A stretch of DNA of 28,619 bases from Pseudomonadota bacterium (lineage in GTDB: Bacteria > Pseudomonadota > Gammaproteobacteria > Burkholderiales > Burkholderiaceae_C). This document shows, in pieces, positions 1 to 7,234 of the stretch. The notes beneath the pieces were generated by a model. That model was not told where the DNA came from. It saw nothing but the letters and a program-made list of their open reading frames with translations, and ran no database searches. The first letter of the stretch is position 1. Each line of letters begins with the position of its first letter. Location: the NCBI GenBank assembly GCA_023442945.1, contig JAEZWW010000101.1, forward strand, positions 1 through 28,619, read 5' to 3'. The position numbers and the translations under genes were made by a program.

Positions 1-275
1 GGCACCGAAGGATGCCCGCGCTTCGTGCTCTGACTCGCTGCAGTTGGTTGAGCGGCGCTGCGCAGCAGCAAAGCGAGTTCTGCAGCGCCACCGCCCGGTC
101 GAGCATCGCAGGTTGCCCCATCGCAACGCGATGGGGACACGGCCAGTGGGGTCGCCTTCTTTTGCCTTCTTTTCTTGGCGAGTCAAGAAAAGAAGGGGCG
201 CCGCCGGGCGCACATCCCGGCCTCCCAACGCCAACTAATCACTGAAGCAAAAACGAGCGCGCAACGGACAAATCA
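1..275. other. Intergenic stretch with two strong hairpins
   Basis: No convincing gene is present; the two short reading frames here have no recognisable protein features. Two perfect stem-loops stand out. The first is CCCCATCGC/GCGATGGGG with a 3-base loop (116-136). The second is CCTTCTTTTCTTG/CAAGAAAAGAAGG with a 6-base loop (165-196). From memory, similar text recurs between genes in Comamonadaceae, so I infer a dispersed intergenic repeat. It lies downstream of rsmD, which reads leftward. Confidence 0.5.
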
Positions 276-317
276 CTACAAATTCAATAGCTTCCCGCGC
301 AGACAGCAGTAGCGCCA
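276..317 (+). repeat. Dispersed ~50-bp repeat, copy 1
   Basis: The segment begins CTACAAATTCAATAGCT and continues CCCGCGCAGACAGCAGTAGCGCC. It matches the other copies in the window (3198, 10816, 14899 on the plus strand; 4566, 22240, 23296 on the minus strand) around the core AGCTnCCCGCGC. It lies just past the 3' end of rsmD. Confidence 0.6.
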
Positions 318-334
318 ATGCCCAAAAAAGCCCC

Positions 335-964
335 TCAAACCACCCGCCGCAACCAATGCGCGTGCACCGCCCCCGCTTTCAAATGCCGCTTCACGGTCAA
401 ACCGAGTTCCTGCAATTCGCCGTCCGCCCAAGCCCGCGGCGCCTCCAAATACACGTGCCCGTCCGCCGCCACCGCCCGCGCCGCCGCGCGGACGGCGGGC
501 GCGAACACCTCACTGTCAAACGGCGGATCCAGCAGCACCAGGTCAACGCTGCCCGGCGCCAGTTGCTGCAAGGCGGCCAGCCCGTCGCCGCGCTGCACCC
601 GCACCGCCTTGGCGTCCAGCTGCATGCGTGCGGCGTTCAGGGCGGCGACCAGCGCCGGGTCGCGCTCGACCATCAACACGTCGGGCGCGCCACGCGATGC
701 CGCTTCAAAGCCCAGCGCGCCGCTGCCGGCGAAGGCGTCCACGCAGCGCCAACCGGACAAATCCTGCCCCAGCCAGTTGAACAGTGTCTCGCGCACGCGA
801 TCGGGCGTGGGCCGCAGGCCGGGTTGGTCGGCCACCGGCAGCAGGCGGCTGCGCCACTGGCCGCCGACGATGCGCACCTGGTGGCGGCCGCCAGCGGTGG
901 GCCGGGCAGCGGCAGATGAGGGCGGGCCCGCTGCGCGGCGGGAGGCTGGGGAGGATCGGGCCAT
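335..964 (-). CDS. rsmD: 16S rRNA (guanine(966)-N(2))-methyltransferase RsmD
   Basis: RsmD methylates N2 of G966 in 16S rRNA during assembly of the small ribosomal subunit, using S-adenosylmethionine. In the 209-residue protein the family signature RPTPDRVRETLFNWL is at 51-65, the SAM-binding motif I DAFAGSGALG at 76-85, and the catalytic DPPF motif at 146-149. Length is close to the family norm of about 190-210 residues. I chose the ATG at 964 because it gives a normal-length protein; the frame stays open to 1012 but adds only a non-conserved leader. The first 28 residues are Ala/Pro/Arg-rich and unconserved. The gene is divergent from ggt with about 160 bp between starts. From memory, rsmD often sits beside M16 peptidase genes and coaD in this order; here ggt lies between rsmD and the M16 pair. 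Confidence 0.93.
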   Translation of the reverse strand: MARSSPASRRAAGPPSSAAARPTAGGRHQVRIVGGQWRSRLLPVADQPGLRPTPDRVRETLFNWLGQDLSGWRCVDAFAGSGALGFEAASRGAPDVLMVERDPALVAALNAARMQLDAKAVRVQRGDGLAALQQLAPGSVDLVLLDPPFDSEVFAPAVRAAARAVAADGHVYLEAPRAWADGELQELGLTVKRHLKAGAVHAHWLRRVV

Positions 965-1127
965 GATGGGCCTATTGTCATGCGACCAACCGTGACAACC
1001 GCCTGCTGTCAAGCGCTTAAACGGCTTGGGCCGCCAAGGCGACAGCCTTTACCGGTACCAGCTCACGATGTGCCTAGAATGATTTCGGGGTCAACCGGCC
1101 CCTTTAACAAGATCAGGAGACATTTTG

Positions 1128-2942
1128 ATGACACCCACAGCTCGCCACTGGGCCTGGAGCCGCCACACCGCACTGGCTTCGGCCTTGGTCATGGGCCTCG
1201 TCGCTTGCGGAGGCGGAGACGACGATGACGACCACACCACCCCACCCCCACCGCAGCCGCCGCCAGCCGAAACCACCGCGCTGAACGCCGGCGCCGTGGC
1301 CTCGCCCGACCAGTTCGGTGCGCGCGCGGCCGAAGAGATCCTCAAAGCCGGCGGCAACGCGGTCGACGCGGGCGTGGCCACGGCCTTTGCCCTGGCCGTC
1401 AGCCTGCCCTCGGCCGGCAACATCGGCGGCGGCGGCTTTGCCACCATCTGGATGGACGGCAAGCCCTACTTCCTGGACTACCGCGAGATGGCGCCCGGCG
1501 CCGCCACGGCGACCATGTACCTGGACGCCAATGGCGAAATCGTCCCCGGCCTGAGCCTGAACGGCACCCTGGCCACGGGCGTGCCCGGCTCGGTCATGGG
1601 CATGTGGGAAGCGCACAAGAAATTCGGCAAGCTGACCTGGGCGCAGGTGATGGCACCGGCCATCGCGTACGCGCGCAACGGCTTCACCGCCTACAGCACG
1701 GCCGCGGCCAGCACCAACGCGGCGCACGCCAACTTCAACGACTACTTCGGCGGCAAGATGACCAAGGGCGAGCTGTTCAAGCAGCCCGAGCTGGCCGACA
1801 CCCTGCAGCGCATCAGCGACAAGGGCGCTGACGAGTTCTACACCGGCCAGACCGCCGACCTGCTGGTCGCCGAGATGGAGCGCACCAAGGGCCTGATCAC
1901 CAAGGCCGACCTGAAGAACTACAAGGCGATCTGGCGCGACCCGGTCGCCATCCCCTGGAACGGCCACACCATCTACACCGCGCCGCCCCCCAGCTCGGGC
2001 GGCTTCGGCATCGGCCAGCTGCTGAAGATGAAGCAGGTGCTGAGCGGCCAGTTCGCCAGCGCACCGCTGAATTCCGCGCAGTATGTGCACCTGACGGCCG
2101 AGATGGAAAAGCGCGTGTTTGCCGACCGTGCGCAGTACCTGGGCGACCCGGACTACTTCAAGATCCCGATGACGGAGCTGCTGTCCGACGCCTACATCGC
2201 GCGCCGCGCGGGCGAGGTCAACCCCGGCACGCCGACACCGCTGGCCGACGTCAAGCCGGGCCTGGGCCTGGACCCGCTGCCACCCAACACCACGGGTGAA
2301 AAGCCGGAGACAACGCACTTCTCGGTCGTCGACAAGTGGGGCAACGCCTTCGCCAACACCTACACGCTCAACGGCGGCTACGGCGCCAAGGTCGTGGTCA
2401 AGGGCGCGGGCTTCCTGCTCAACAACGAGATGGACGACTTCGCGGCCAAGCCGGGTGTGCCCAACCAGTTCGGCGTGGTCGGTGGTGACGTCAACGCCGT
2501 CGCCCCGGGCAAGCGCCCGCTGTCGTCGATGAGCCCCACCATCGCCGTGAAAGACGGCAAGCCTGCCCTGGTGCTGGGCACGCCGGGTGGCTCGCGCATC
2601 TTCACCGCGGTCTACCAGGTGCTGGTCGACGTGCTCGACTACAAGCTGCCGCTGGCACAGGCGCAGGCGCAAGGGCGCTTCCACCACCAACTGCTGCCCG
2701 ACAACGTCATCTACTTCGAGAAGGAGCGCTTTGCCCCAGAAGTGGCGGACAACCTGACGGCGCGCGGCTGGAAAATGCAGGACGGCCTGGGCGGCGGCGG
2801 TGCCATCGAGGCGATCCAGGTCGTGGGCGACACCCCCATGCCCGTGTCCGACCCGCGCAACAGCAACGCGCTGTCGCTGACGATCCCGGCGGGCGCCAAA
2901 GCCGCCGCGGCCAAGGCGAAAGAGCCAGCCGAGGCGCTGTAA
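1128..2942 (+). CDS. ggt: Gamma-glutamyltransferase, lipoprotein form
   Basis: This enzyme cleaves gamma-glutamyl amides such as glutathione and transfers the glutamyl group to water or amino acids. The precursor of 604 residues starts with a lipoprotein signal peptide (lipobox LVAC, Cys27), then an Asp run and a Pro-rich spacer. The autoprocessing segment ETTHFSVVD places the catalytic Thr at about residue 396, which would become the N-terminus of the small subunit. PLSSMSPTI and GTPGGSRI, which shape the active site, are present. In the lid loop PNQFGVVGGD, Phe stands where E. coli Ggt has Tyr444. The ATG at 1128 is preceded by AGGAGA (1115-1120); a TTG at 1125 is in frame but less likely. 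The gene is monocistronic and followed by a strong terminator. Lipidation would hold it on the periplasmic face of a membrane. Confidence 0.95.
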   Translation: MTPTARHWAWSRHTALASALVMGLVACGGGDDDDDHTTPPPPQPPPAETTALNAGAVASPDQFGARAAEEILKAGGNAVDAGVATAFALAVSLPSAGNIGGGGFATIWMDGKPYFLDYREMAPGAATATMYLDANGEIVPGLSLNGTLATGVPGSVMGMWEAHKKFGKLTWAQVMAPAIAYARNGFTAYSTAAASTNAAHANFNDYFGGKMTKGELFKQPELADTLQRISDKGADEFYTGQTADLLVAEMERTKGLITKADLKNYKAIWRDPVAIPWNGHTIYTAPPPSSGGFGIGQLLKMKQVLSGQFASAPLNSAQYVHLTAEMEKRVFADRAQYLGDPDYFKIPMTELLSDAYIARRAGEVNPGTPTPLADVKPGLGLDPLPPNTTGEKPETTHFSVVDKWGNAFANTYTLNGGYGAKVVVKGAGFLLNNEMDDFAAKPGVPNQFGVVGGDVNAVAPGKRPLSSMSPTIAVKDGKPALVLGTPGGSRIFTAVYQVLVDVLDYKLPLAQAQAQGRFHHQLLPDNVIYFEKERFAPEVADNLTARGWKMQDGLGGGGAIEAIQVVGDTPMPVSDPRNSNALSLTIPAGAKAAAAKAKEPAEAL

Positions 2943-2962
2943 GGCGCGGGGCCACCCGTGCG

Positions 2963-3010
2963 GCGGGCCGGTGCAACGCCGGCCCGCGCCCGGCCCGCCG
3001 AGGGCCGGGC
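2963..3010. other. Two tandem GC hairpins after ggt
   Basis: Two adjacent inverted repeats lie 20 bp past the ggt stop. The first pairs GGGCCGG with CCGGCCC (2963-2987 with two more flanking pairs). The second pairs CCCGGCCC with GGGCCGGG around a 5-base loop (2988-3010). Neither has a T-run, so they are not complete intrinsic terminators. They may protect the mRNA 3' end. Confidence 0.45.
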
Positions 3011-3035
3011 TCGTTCTGGCCAACGCCAGATTGAC

Positions 3036-3066
3036 GGCGGTGGGGCGCACAGCGCCACCGCCTTTT
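3036..3066 (+). terminator. Intrinsic terminator of ggt
   Basis: GGCGGTGG (3036-3043) pairs with CCACCGCC (3055-3062) and is followed directly by TTTT. It sits about 95 bp beyond the ggt stop codon and has the orientation expected for ggt transcripts. Confidence 0.7.
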
Positions 3067-3197
3067 CCCCCGATTCAACGAAAGCCTGATGAGCTGATCA
3101 GCGCGCGCAAAGGCGCAAGGCCGGCAGCGTGGGGATGTCGCTCTTGAATGCCGGCGCAGCATGCGGCCCGTGCAATGCCAGGCTGCGTCACGCAACA
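3067..3197. other. Gene-free stretch after the ggt terminator
   Basis: The region from the ggt stop (2942) to the end of the M16 gene (3275) is 332 bp without a gene. It holds the two GC hairpins, the terminator and a dispersed repeat, listed separately. The remaining bases here show no reading frame with protein-like content and no clear regulatory site. Confidence 0.5.
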
Positions 3198-3250
3198 CTA
3201 CAAATTCAGTAGCTGCCCGCGCAAGTCCCTCTAGGTCCAGAGGCCGATTT
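3198..3250 (+). repeat. Dispersed ~50-bp repeat, copy 2
   Basis: CTACAAATTCAGTAGCTG, then CCCGCGCAAGTCCCTCTAGG, then TCCAGAGGCCGATTT. This is the most complete copy of the family in the window. It lies in the convergent gap between ggt and the M16 pair. Confidence 0.7.
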
Positions 3251-3274
3251 CATTCAAAAACCAGCCTCCACCGA

Positions 3275-4618
3275 TCAACGCCCACCCAACACCACCGTGA
3301 CCATGCGGTCCGGCTGCAGCACGCGGGCGAAGGCGCGGCGCACGTCGTCCTTGGAGACGGCGGCGACCTTGTCGGTCCAGTGGTCCAGGTAGTCCAGCGG
3401 CAGCTTGTTCCAGGCGATGTTGGCCACGTTGTCCAGCAGCTTGCCGTTGCCGTCCAGGCGCAAGGGGAAGCCGCCGATCAGGTTGTCCTTGGCGGCTTTC
3501 AGCTCGGCGTCGGTCGGGCCTTGGGCGACGAAATCGGCGATGACCTGGCGCGTCAGCGCCAGCGCGTCATTGGCCTGGTCGGGCCGCGTCTGCAGACCGG
3601 CCACGAAGGCGCCGGCGTGCAGGCCGGGCGAGAAGCTGCTGGACACGCCATAAGTCAGGCCGCGCTTTTCGCGCACCTGGTCCATCAGGCGCGAGGTGAA
3701 GCCGCCGCCGCCCAGGATGTGGTTGCCGACCAGCAGCGCAAAGAAGTCCGGGTCGGTGCGCTTGTAGCCGGGCTGGCCGATCAGCACCTGGGCCTGGGCC
3801 GATTGGAAGGGGATGCGCTCTTCCTTGGCGGCCGTGAGCGGCGCCACTTCGGGCACCGCGGGCAGCGGCGCGCAGGCGGCGCCCTGCGGCAGACGGCTGA
3901 GCAGCTCTGTCACCAGCTGGTCGGCCTGCGCGCGGGTGACGGCACCAACCAGGCTGACTTTGGCGCGGCAGGGCAGGATGAAGTCGCGGTAGCGCGCGCG
4001 CATGTCGGCCACCGTGATGCGCTGCAGCGATTCGGGCGTCGTTTCGTACCCATACGGGTGCTGGCCGTACACCGCCTGGCTGAAGGCGCGCCCGGCGATG
4101 GTGCCGGGCCGTGTGCGCGATTCGCGGATGGCGGCGGTGAGGCGTTCGCGCTCGCGCTGCCACACGGCTTCGGGGAAGGACGGGTCGCCCAGCTCGCGCG
4201 CGGCCAGGCGCACGGACTTGGCCAGCAGGTCCGGCTCGGTCAGCGTGCGCAGCCGAAAGCTCATGCGGTCGGCACCGGCGCTGCCGCCGAAGGACGCGCC
4301 CAGATCGGCCCAGGCTTCGCCCAGCTGGTTTTCGTCCAGCGCGGGCTGGCCATTGCGGGCGGCCACGCCCATGCCGGCCACCAGCGCCGTCACGTCGGCC
4401 AGGCCGGCCTGCTGGGCCGGGTCGCGCCGGCTGCCGGCGTCAAAGTCCAATTCGACATCCAGCATCGGAATGGCGGCACTTTCGACCAGATACACCTGCG
4501 CGCCGCTGGGCTGCGTCCAGTGCTGGATGGGGATCGCAGCCCAGGCGGATGACAAGCCTAACAGGGCGCTGGCGCTAGTCAGTCCTGCGCAGGCAGCTAT
4601 CTTTTTAAGAGTATTCAT
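3275..4618 (-). CDS. M16 family peptidase-like protein lacking the HxxEH zinc motif
   Basis: This is the non-catalytic partner type of the M16B (pitrilysin/processing-peptidase) family, which usually pairs with an active subunit to form a clam-shell protease. The 447-residue protein begins with a Sec signal peptide (MNTLKKIAACAG...SSAWA). The position where HxxEH is expected reads GLADVTALV, so zinc-binding residues are missing. The C-terminal domain keeps the conserved SRLMDQVREKRGLTYGV segment with the Arg/Tyr pair that contacts substrate in active homologs. An alternative ATG at 4672 overlaps the upstream gene's TGA by one base (TGATG), which would couple translation and add 18 residues rich in Ser and Arg. 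I prefer 4618 because it gives a canonical signal peptide. The signal-peptide codons lie within a copy of the dispersed repeat. Probable location is the periplasm. Confidence 0.88.
   Translation of the reverse strand: MNTLKKIAACAGLTSASALLGLSSAWAAIPIQHWTQPSGAQVYLVESAAIPMLDVELDFDAGSRRDPAQQAGLADVTALVAGMGVAARNGQPALDENQLGEAWADLGASFGGSAGADRMSFRLRTLTEPDLLAKSVRLAARELGDPSFPEAVWQRERERLTAAIRESRTRPGTIAGRAFSQAVYGQHPYGYETTPESLQRITVADMRARYRDFILPCRAKVSLVGAVTRAQADQLVTELLSRLPQGAACAPLPAVPEVAPLTAAKEERIPFQSAQAQVLIGQPGYKRTDPDFFALLVGNHILGGGGFTSRLMDQVREKRGLTYGVSSSFSPGLHAGAFVAGLQTRPDQANDALALTRQVIADFVAQGPTDAELKAAKDNLIGGFPLRLDGNGKLLDNVANIAWNKLPLDYLDHWTDKVAAVSKDDVRRAFARVLQPDRMVTVVLGGR
4566..4613 (-). repeat. Dispersed repeat copy 3, inside a signal-peptide coding region
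   Basis: On the minus strand the coding sequence ACTCTTAAAAAGATAGCTGC, then CTGCGCAGGACTGACTAGCG, aligns with the intergenic copy at 10816, which reads ACTCTTTTTTTGATAGCTGC then CAGCGCAGATGGCTGTAGGG. It encodes roughly TLKKIAACAGLTSAS of the M16 signal peptide. The match is visible by eye; common ancestry is my inference. Confidence 0.5.
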
Positions 4619-4671
4619 GGAACGCTTCGATCGGGACGGGCGGGCACGGCGTGGGGTGGACGGGGCGGACA

Positions 4672-6165
4672 TCAACGCATGTCCCCCGTCGCAGGCGCCG
4701 CGCGCGGGCGCGGGGGCGCCGCCGGGTCGCGCGGCTGCGGCACCAGGGTGGCCACGGTCAGCTGGTCATCGCCAAAGTACTTCTTGGCCACCGCCTGCAC
4801 CTGCGCCGCGGTGACGCTGCGCAGCCGCTGCGTCAACCGCACATCGGCGTCCAGCGGCAGGCCTTGCACCCACAACGCGCCGAGTTCTTGCGCCTGGCCC
4901 ATGACGGAGTCGCGCTTGTAAACCTCGGACGCCACCCACTGCGTCTTGACGCGGGCGAGTTCGGCCTCGCTCACGCCGTCCTTGGCGACGCGGGCGACTT
5001 CGGCGCGCAACGCGGCCTCGACCTGCTCGGGCGTCTTGCCGGCAGACGGCACGCCGGTCAGCGTGAACAGCTGCGGGCCACGGCCAAACAAGCCATTGCT
5101 GGCGCCGGCCGAATCGGCCACGCGCTTGGGACCCTGGGTCAGCGCGCGGTCCAGCCGGGCGCCGCTGTAGCCGTCCAGCACGGCCGACAGCACTGTGAGC
5201 GCCAGCGCGTCGTCGTTGCTGGGCGACGCCTCCAGCGAATCCATCTGCGGCACCTTGAAGGCCAGCGCCACCACGGCCTGCTCGGCCGGCGCTTTCACCC
5301 ACAGGCGGCGCACGCCTTTTTGCGCCGGTTCGGGCTGCGGCTTGCGCGCTGGCACGGCGCGCGCGGGCATGGCGCCGTAGGTCTTGCGCGCCAGCGCCAG
5401 CACGGCCTGCGGGTCGACGTCGCCGACCACCACCACGGCGGCGTTGGCGGGCGTGTACCAGTGCTGGTAGAAGTCGCGCGCGTCCTGCGCCTTCATGGCG
5501 TCCAGATCGCCCATCCAGCCGACCACGGGCTGGCGGTAGGGCGAGGCGACGAAGGTGTTCGCCATCAGTTGCTCATACATCTGCGCGCGCGGGTTGTCGT
5601 CGGTGCGCATGCGCCGCTCTTCCTTGATGACCTCGATCTCCTTGGCGAATTCGTCGTCGTTCCAGCGGTTGTGGGCGAAGCGGTTGGCCTCCAGCGCCAT
5701 CACCTCGGCCAGGCGGTTGGCGGGCACCTGCTGGTAATACCCGGTGTAGTCGCGGTTGGTGAAGGCGTTTTCACGCCCGCCCAGTTCGGCCACGCGGCGC
5801 GAGAACTCGCCCGGCGCCAGGGTGTCCGTGCCCTTGAACATCATGTGTTCCAGCACGTGGGCGACGCCGGTCGTGCCGTTGTGCTCGTCCACCGAGCCGA
5901 CCCGGACCCACAGCATGTGCACGGCCGTGGGCGCACGGCGGTCGGGCTTGACGATCAGCGTCAGGCCGTTGTCCAGGGTGAACTGCTGCACGCCTGCGGC
6001 GGAGGCGGCCGGGGCGCTGCCGGTCGCAGATGCGGCGGGCGCGGCACCGTCGGCCGCCGGCGATGCCGCACAACCGGCCAGCGCTGCGATCAGCGCGGCA
6101 GTGGCCAATGGCAGCGCAGCGCGCCGGAAAAACGGGGAAGTGGGAGAAAGGGTCACGCGGTGCAT
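4672..6165 (-). CDS. M16 family zinc metallopeptidase, lipoprotein
   Basis: This is the catalytic member of the M16 pair, a zinc peptidase that degrades unfolded peptides in its chamber. The 497-residue protein has a lipoprotein signal peptide (lipobox LAGC, Cys32) followed by an Ala/Ser/Pro spacer. The inverted zinc motif HVLEH is at 103-107, and the third ligand is Glu183 in EVIKEERR, exactly 76 residues after the second His, as in the family. ENAFT (132-136) is the usual substrate strand. I chose the ATG at 6165 because it directly precedes the signal peptide; the frame is open upstream to 6381 but that part is unlike any protein. The downstream M16 gene begins at or 53 bases after this stop, so the two are co-transcribed. 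Its start region faces the methyltransferase gene with about 160 bp between. Confidence 0.92.
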   Translation of the reverse strand: MHRVTLSPTSPFFRRAALPLATAALIAALAGCAASPAADGAAPAASATGSAPAASAAGVQQFTLDNGLTLIVKPDRRAPTAVHMLWVRVGSVDEHNGTTGVAHVLEHMMFKGTDTLAPGEFSRRVAELGGRENAFTNRDYTGYYQQVPANRLAEVMALEANRFAHNRWNDDEFAKEIEVIKEERRMRTDDNPRAQMYEQLMANTFVASPYRQPVVGWMGDLDAMKAQDARDFYQHWYTPANAAVVVVGDVDPQAVLALARKTYGAMPARAVPARKPQPEPAQKGVRRLWVKAPAEQAVVALAFKVPQMDSLEASPSNDDALALTVLSAVLDGYSGARLDRALTQGPKRVADSAGASNGLFGRGPQLFTLTGVPSAGKTPEQVEAALRAEVARVAKDGVSEAELARVKTQWVASEVYKRDSVMGQAQELGALWVQGLPLDADVRLTQRLRSVTAAQVQAVAKKYFGDDQLTVATLVPQPRDPAAPPRPRAAPATGDMR

Positions 6166-6325
6166 GGGCAAATGGAGTCGTGCAGCGCGAAGAACGTTCC
6201 CGCGCCGGCGGCGATAGCCGGGGCCCGGCCAACCGCGGGCATTGTGCGCCAGGCCACGCAGTGGCCATGTCGGCCAAAGGCGCGACCGGGCGGCGCAGCC
6301 GTCGCTCCAACGCGATACTTGGGCG

Positions 6326-7210
6326 ATGCACACCACCGCAAACGCCGCGGACGCGGCGCTGGACCAGGCCACCGAAGCCATCTTGAACGCCCTGGCGCTG
6401 AACGGCCCCGCCCGCGCCGTGCAGGCCGTCCAGACGCGTCACCGGCTGAACTTGGTGCGCGCCTGGGGCTTGGCCGCTGGCGAACGCGTCCTGGAACTGG
6501 GCTGCGGCCAGGGCGACACCACGGCCGCACTGGCCTGGGCCGTGGGCCCGCGCGGCCAGGTGCTGGCGGTGGACCCGGCGCCACCGGACTTTGGCGCCCC
6601 CACAACGCTCGGCGATGCCACCGCGGCCCTGACAACGGCGTTGGCGACCGCGGACTGGAGCGCGCCAGTGAAGGTCGTGCTGGGCGAAGACGGGCTGCTG
6701 GACCCCCAGCGCTTTGCGCCCCAGAGCTTCGATCAGCTCGTGCTGAGCCACTGCGCCTGGTACTTCGCCAGCCAGGCGCAGTGGACAGCGCAGTTGCGCG
6801 TGGCGCGGACCTGGGCGCGGCGCCTGTGCCTGGCCGAGTGGGACCTCCAGGCCAGCGCGCCCAACCAATGGGCCCATGCATTGGCGGTGCTGCTGCAGGC
6901 ACAGCAGGAGGCGGGGCGGCCGCAAGGTAAGGCGAATGTGCGCACGCTGATGACCGCGGACGACCTGCTGGCCAGCGTGCGCACTGCCGGTTGGCAGCGG
7001 ATGGCGGTGCAGCGCGTGCCCAGCGCCCACCTGCAGGACGGCCAGTGGGAAGTCGCCCTGGCCGCCGACCCCGACGCGCAGGCCCGCGACGCGGACCTGC
7101 CCGAAAACCAGCGCCAGCTGCTGGCCTCACAGCGGGGCCTAATGCAGGCCCATGCGCAAGCGCACGGCACCGCGTCGCTGGACACGCTGGTCATCACGGC
7201 GGTGTGCTGA
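6326..7210 (+). CDS. Class I SAM-dependent methyltransferase
   Basis: The protein of 294 residues carries the Rossmann-fold SAM-binding motif VLELGCGQGDTT (55-66) and an acidic strand-2 end, VLAVDP, typical of class I methyltransferases. A post-motif FDQLVLSHCAWYF corresponds to the motif IV region. The substrate cannot be told from sequence. The start at 6326 is chosen because upstream residues in the open frame have no conserved character; no strong ribosome-binding site is seen. It is divergent from the M16 pair and convergent with the copper ATPase, with only 24 bp between stop codons and no hairpin terminator there. Small-molecule methylation is more likely than RNA methylation given the domain layout, but this is a weak inference. 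Confidence 0.8.
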   Translation: MHTTANAADAALDQATEAILNALALNGPARAVQAVQTRHRLNLVRAWGLAAGERVLELGCGQGDTTAALAWAVGPRGQVLAVDPAPPDFGAPTTLGDATAALTTALATADWSAPVKVVLGEDGLLDPQRFAPQSFDQLVLSHCAWYFASQAQWTAQLRVARTWARRLCLAEWDLQASAPNQWAHALAVLLQAQQEAGRPQGKANVRTLMTADDLLASVRTAGWQRMAVQRVPSAHLQDGQWEVALAADPDAQARDADLPENQRQLLASQRGLMQAHAQAHGTASLDTLVITAVC

Positions 7211-7234
7211 GCCGACGGGCGCAGCGCACCGCAG

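Noticed and set aside
12..245. Short open frames at the left edge as genes
   Set aside because: They run through two hairpins, lack ribosome-binding sites and have no protein-like features; probably repeat sequence.
1113..3050. Long open frame (645 codons) antisense to ggt
   Set aside because: It mirrors ggt codon usage, has Arg/Gly/Val-rich sequence with no domain, and the sense strand has all family motifs.
4651..6930. Long open frame on the plus strand across the M16 genes
   Set aside because: It is a high-GC shadow of two clearly coding minus-strand genes; its product is Arg/Gly/His-rich without recognisable motifs.
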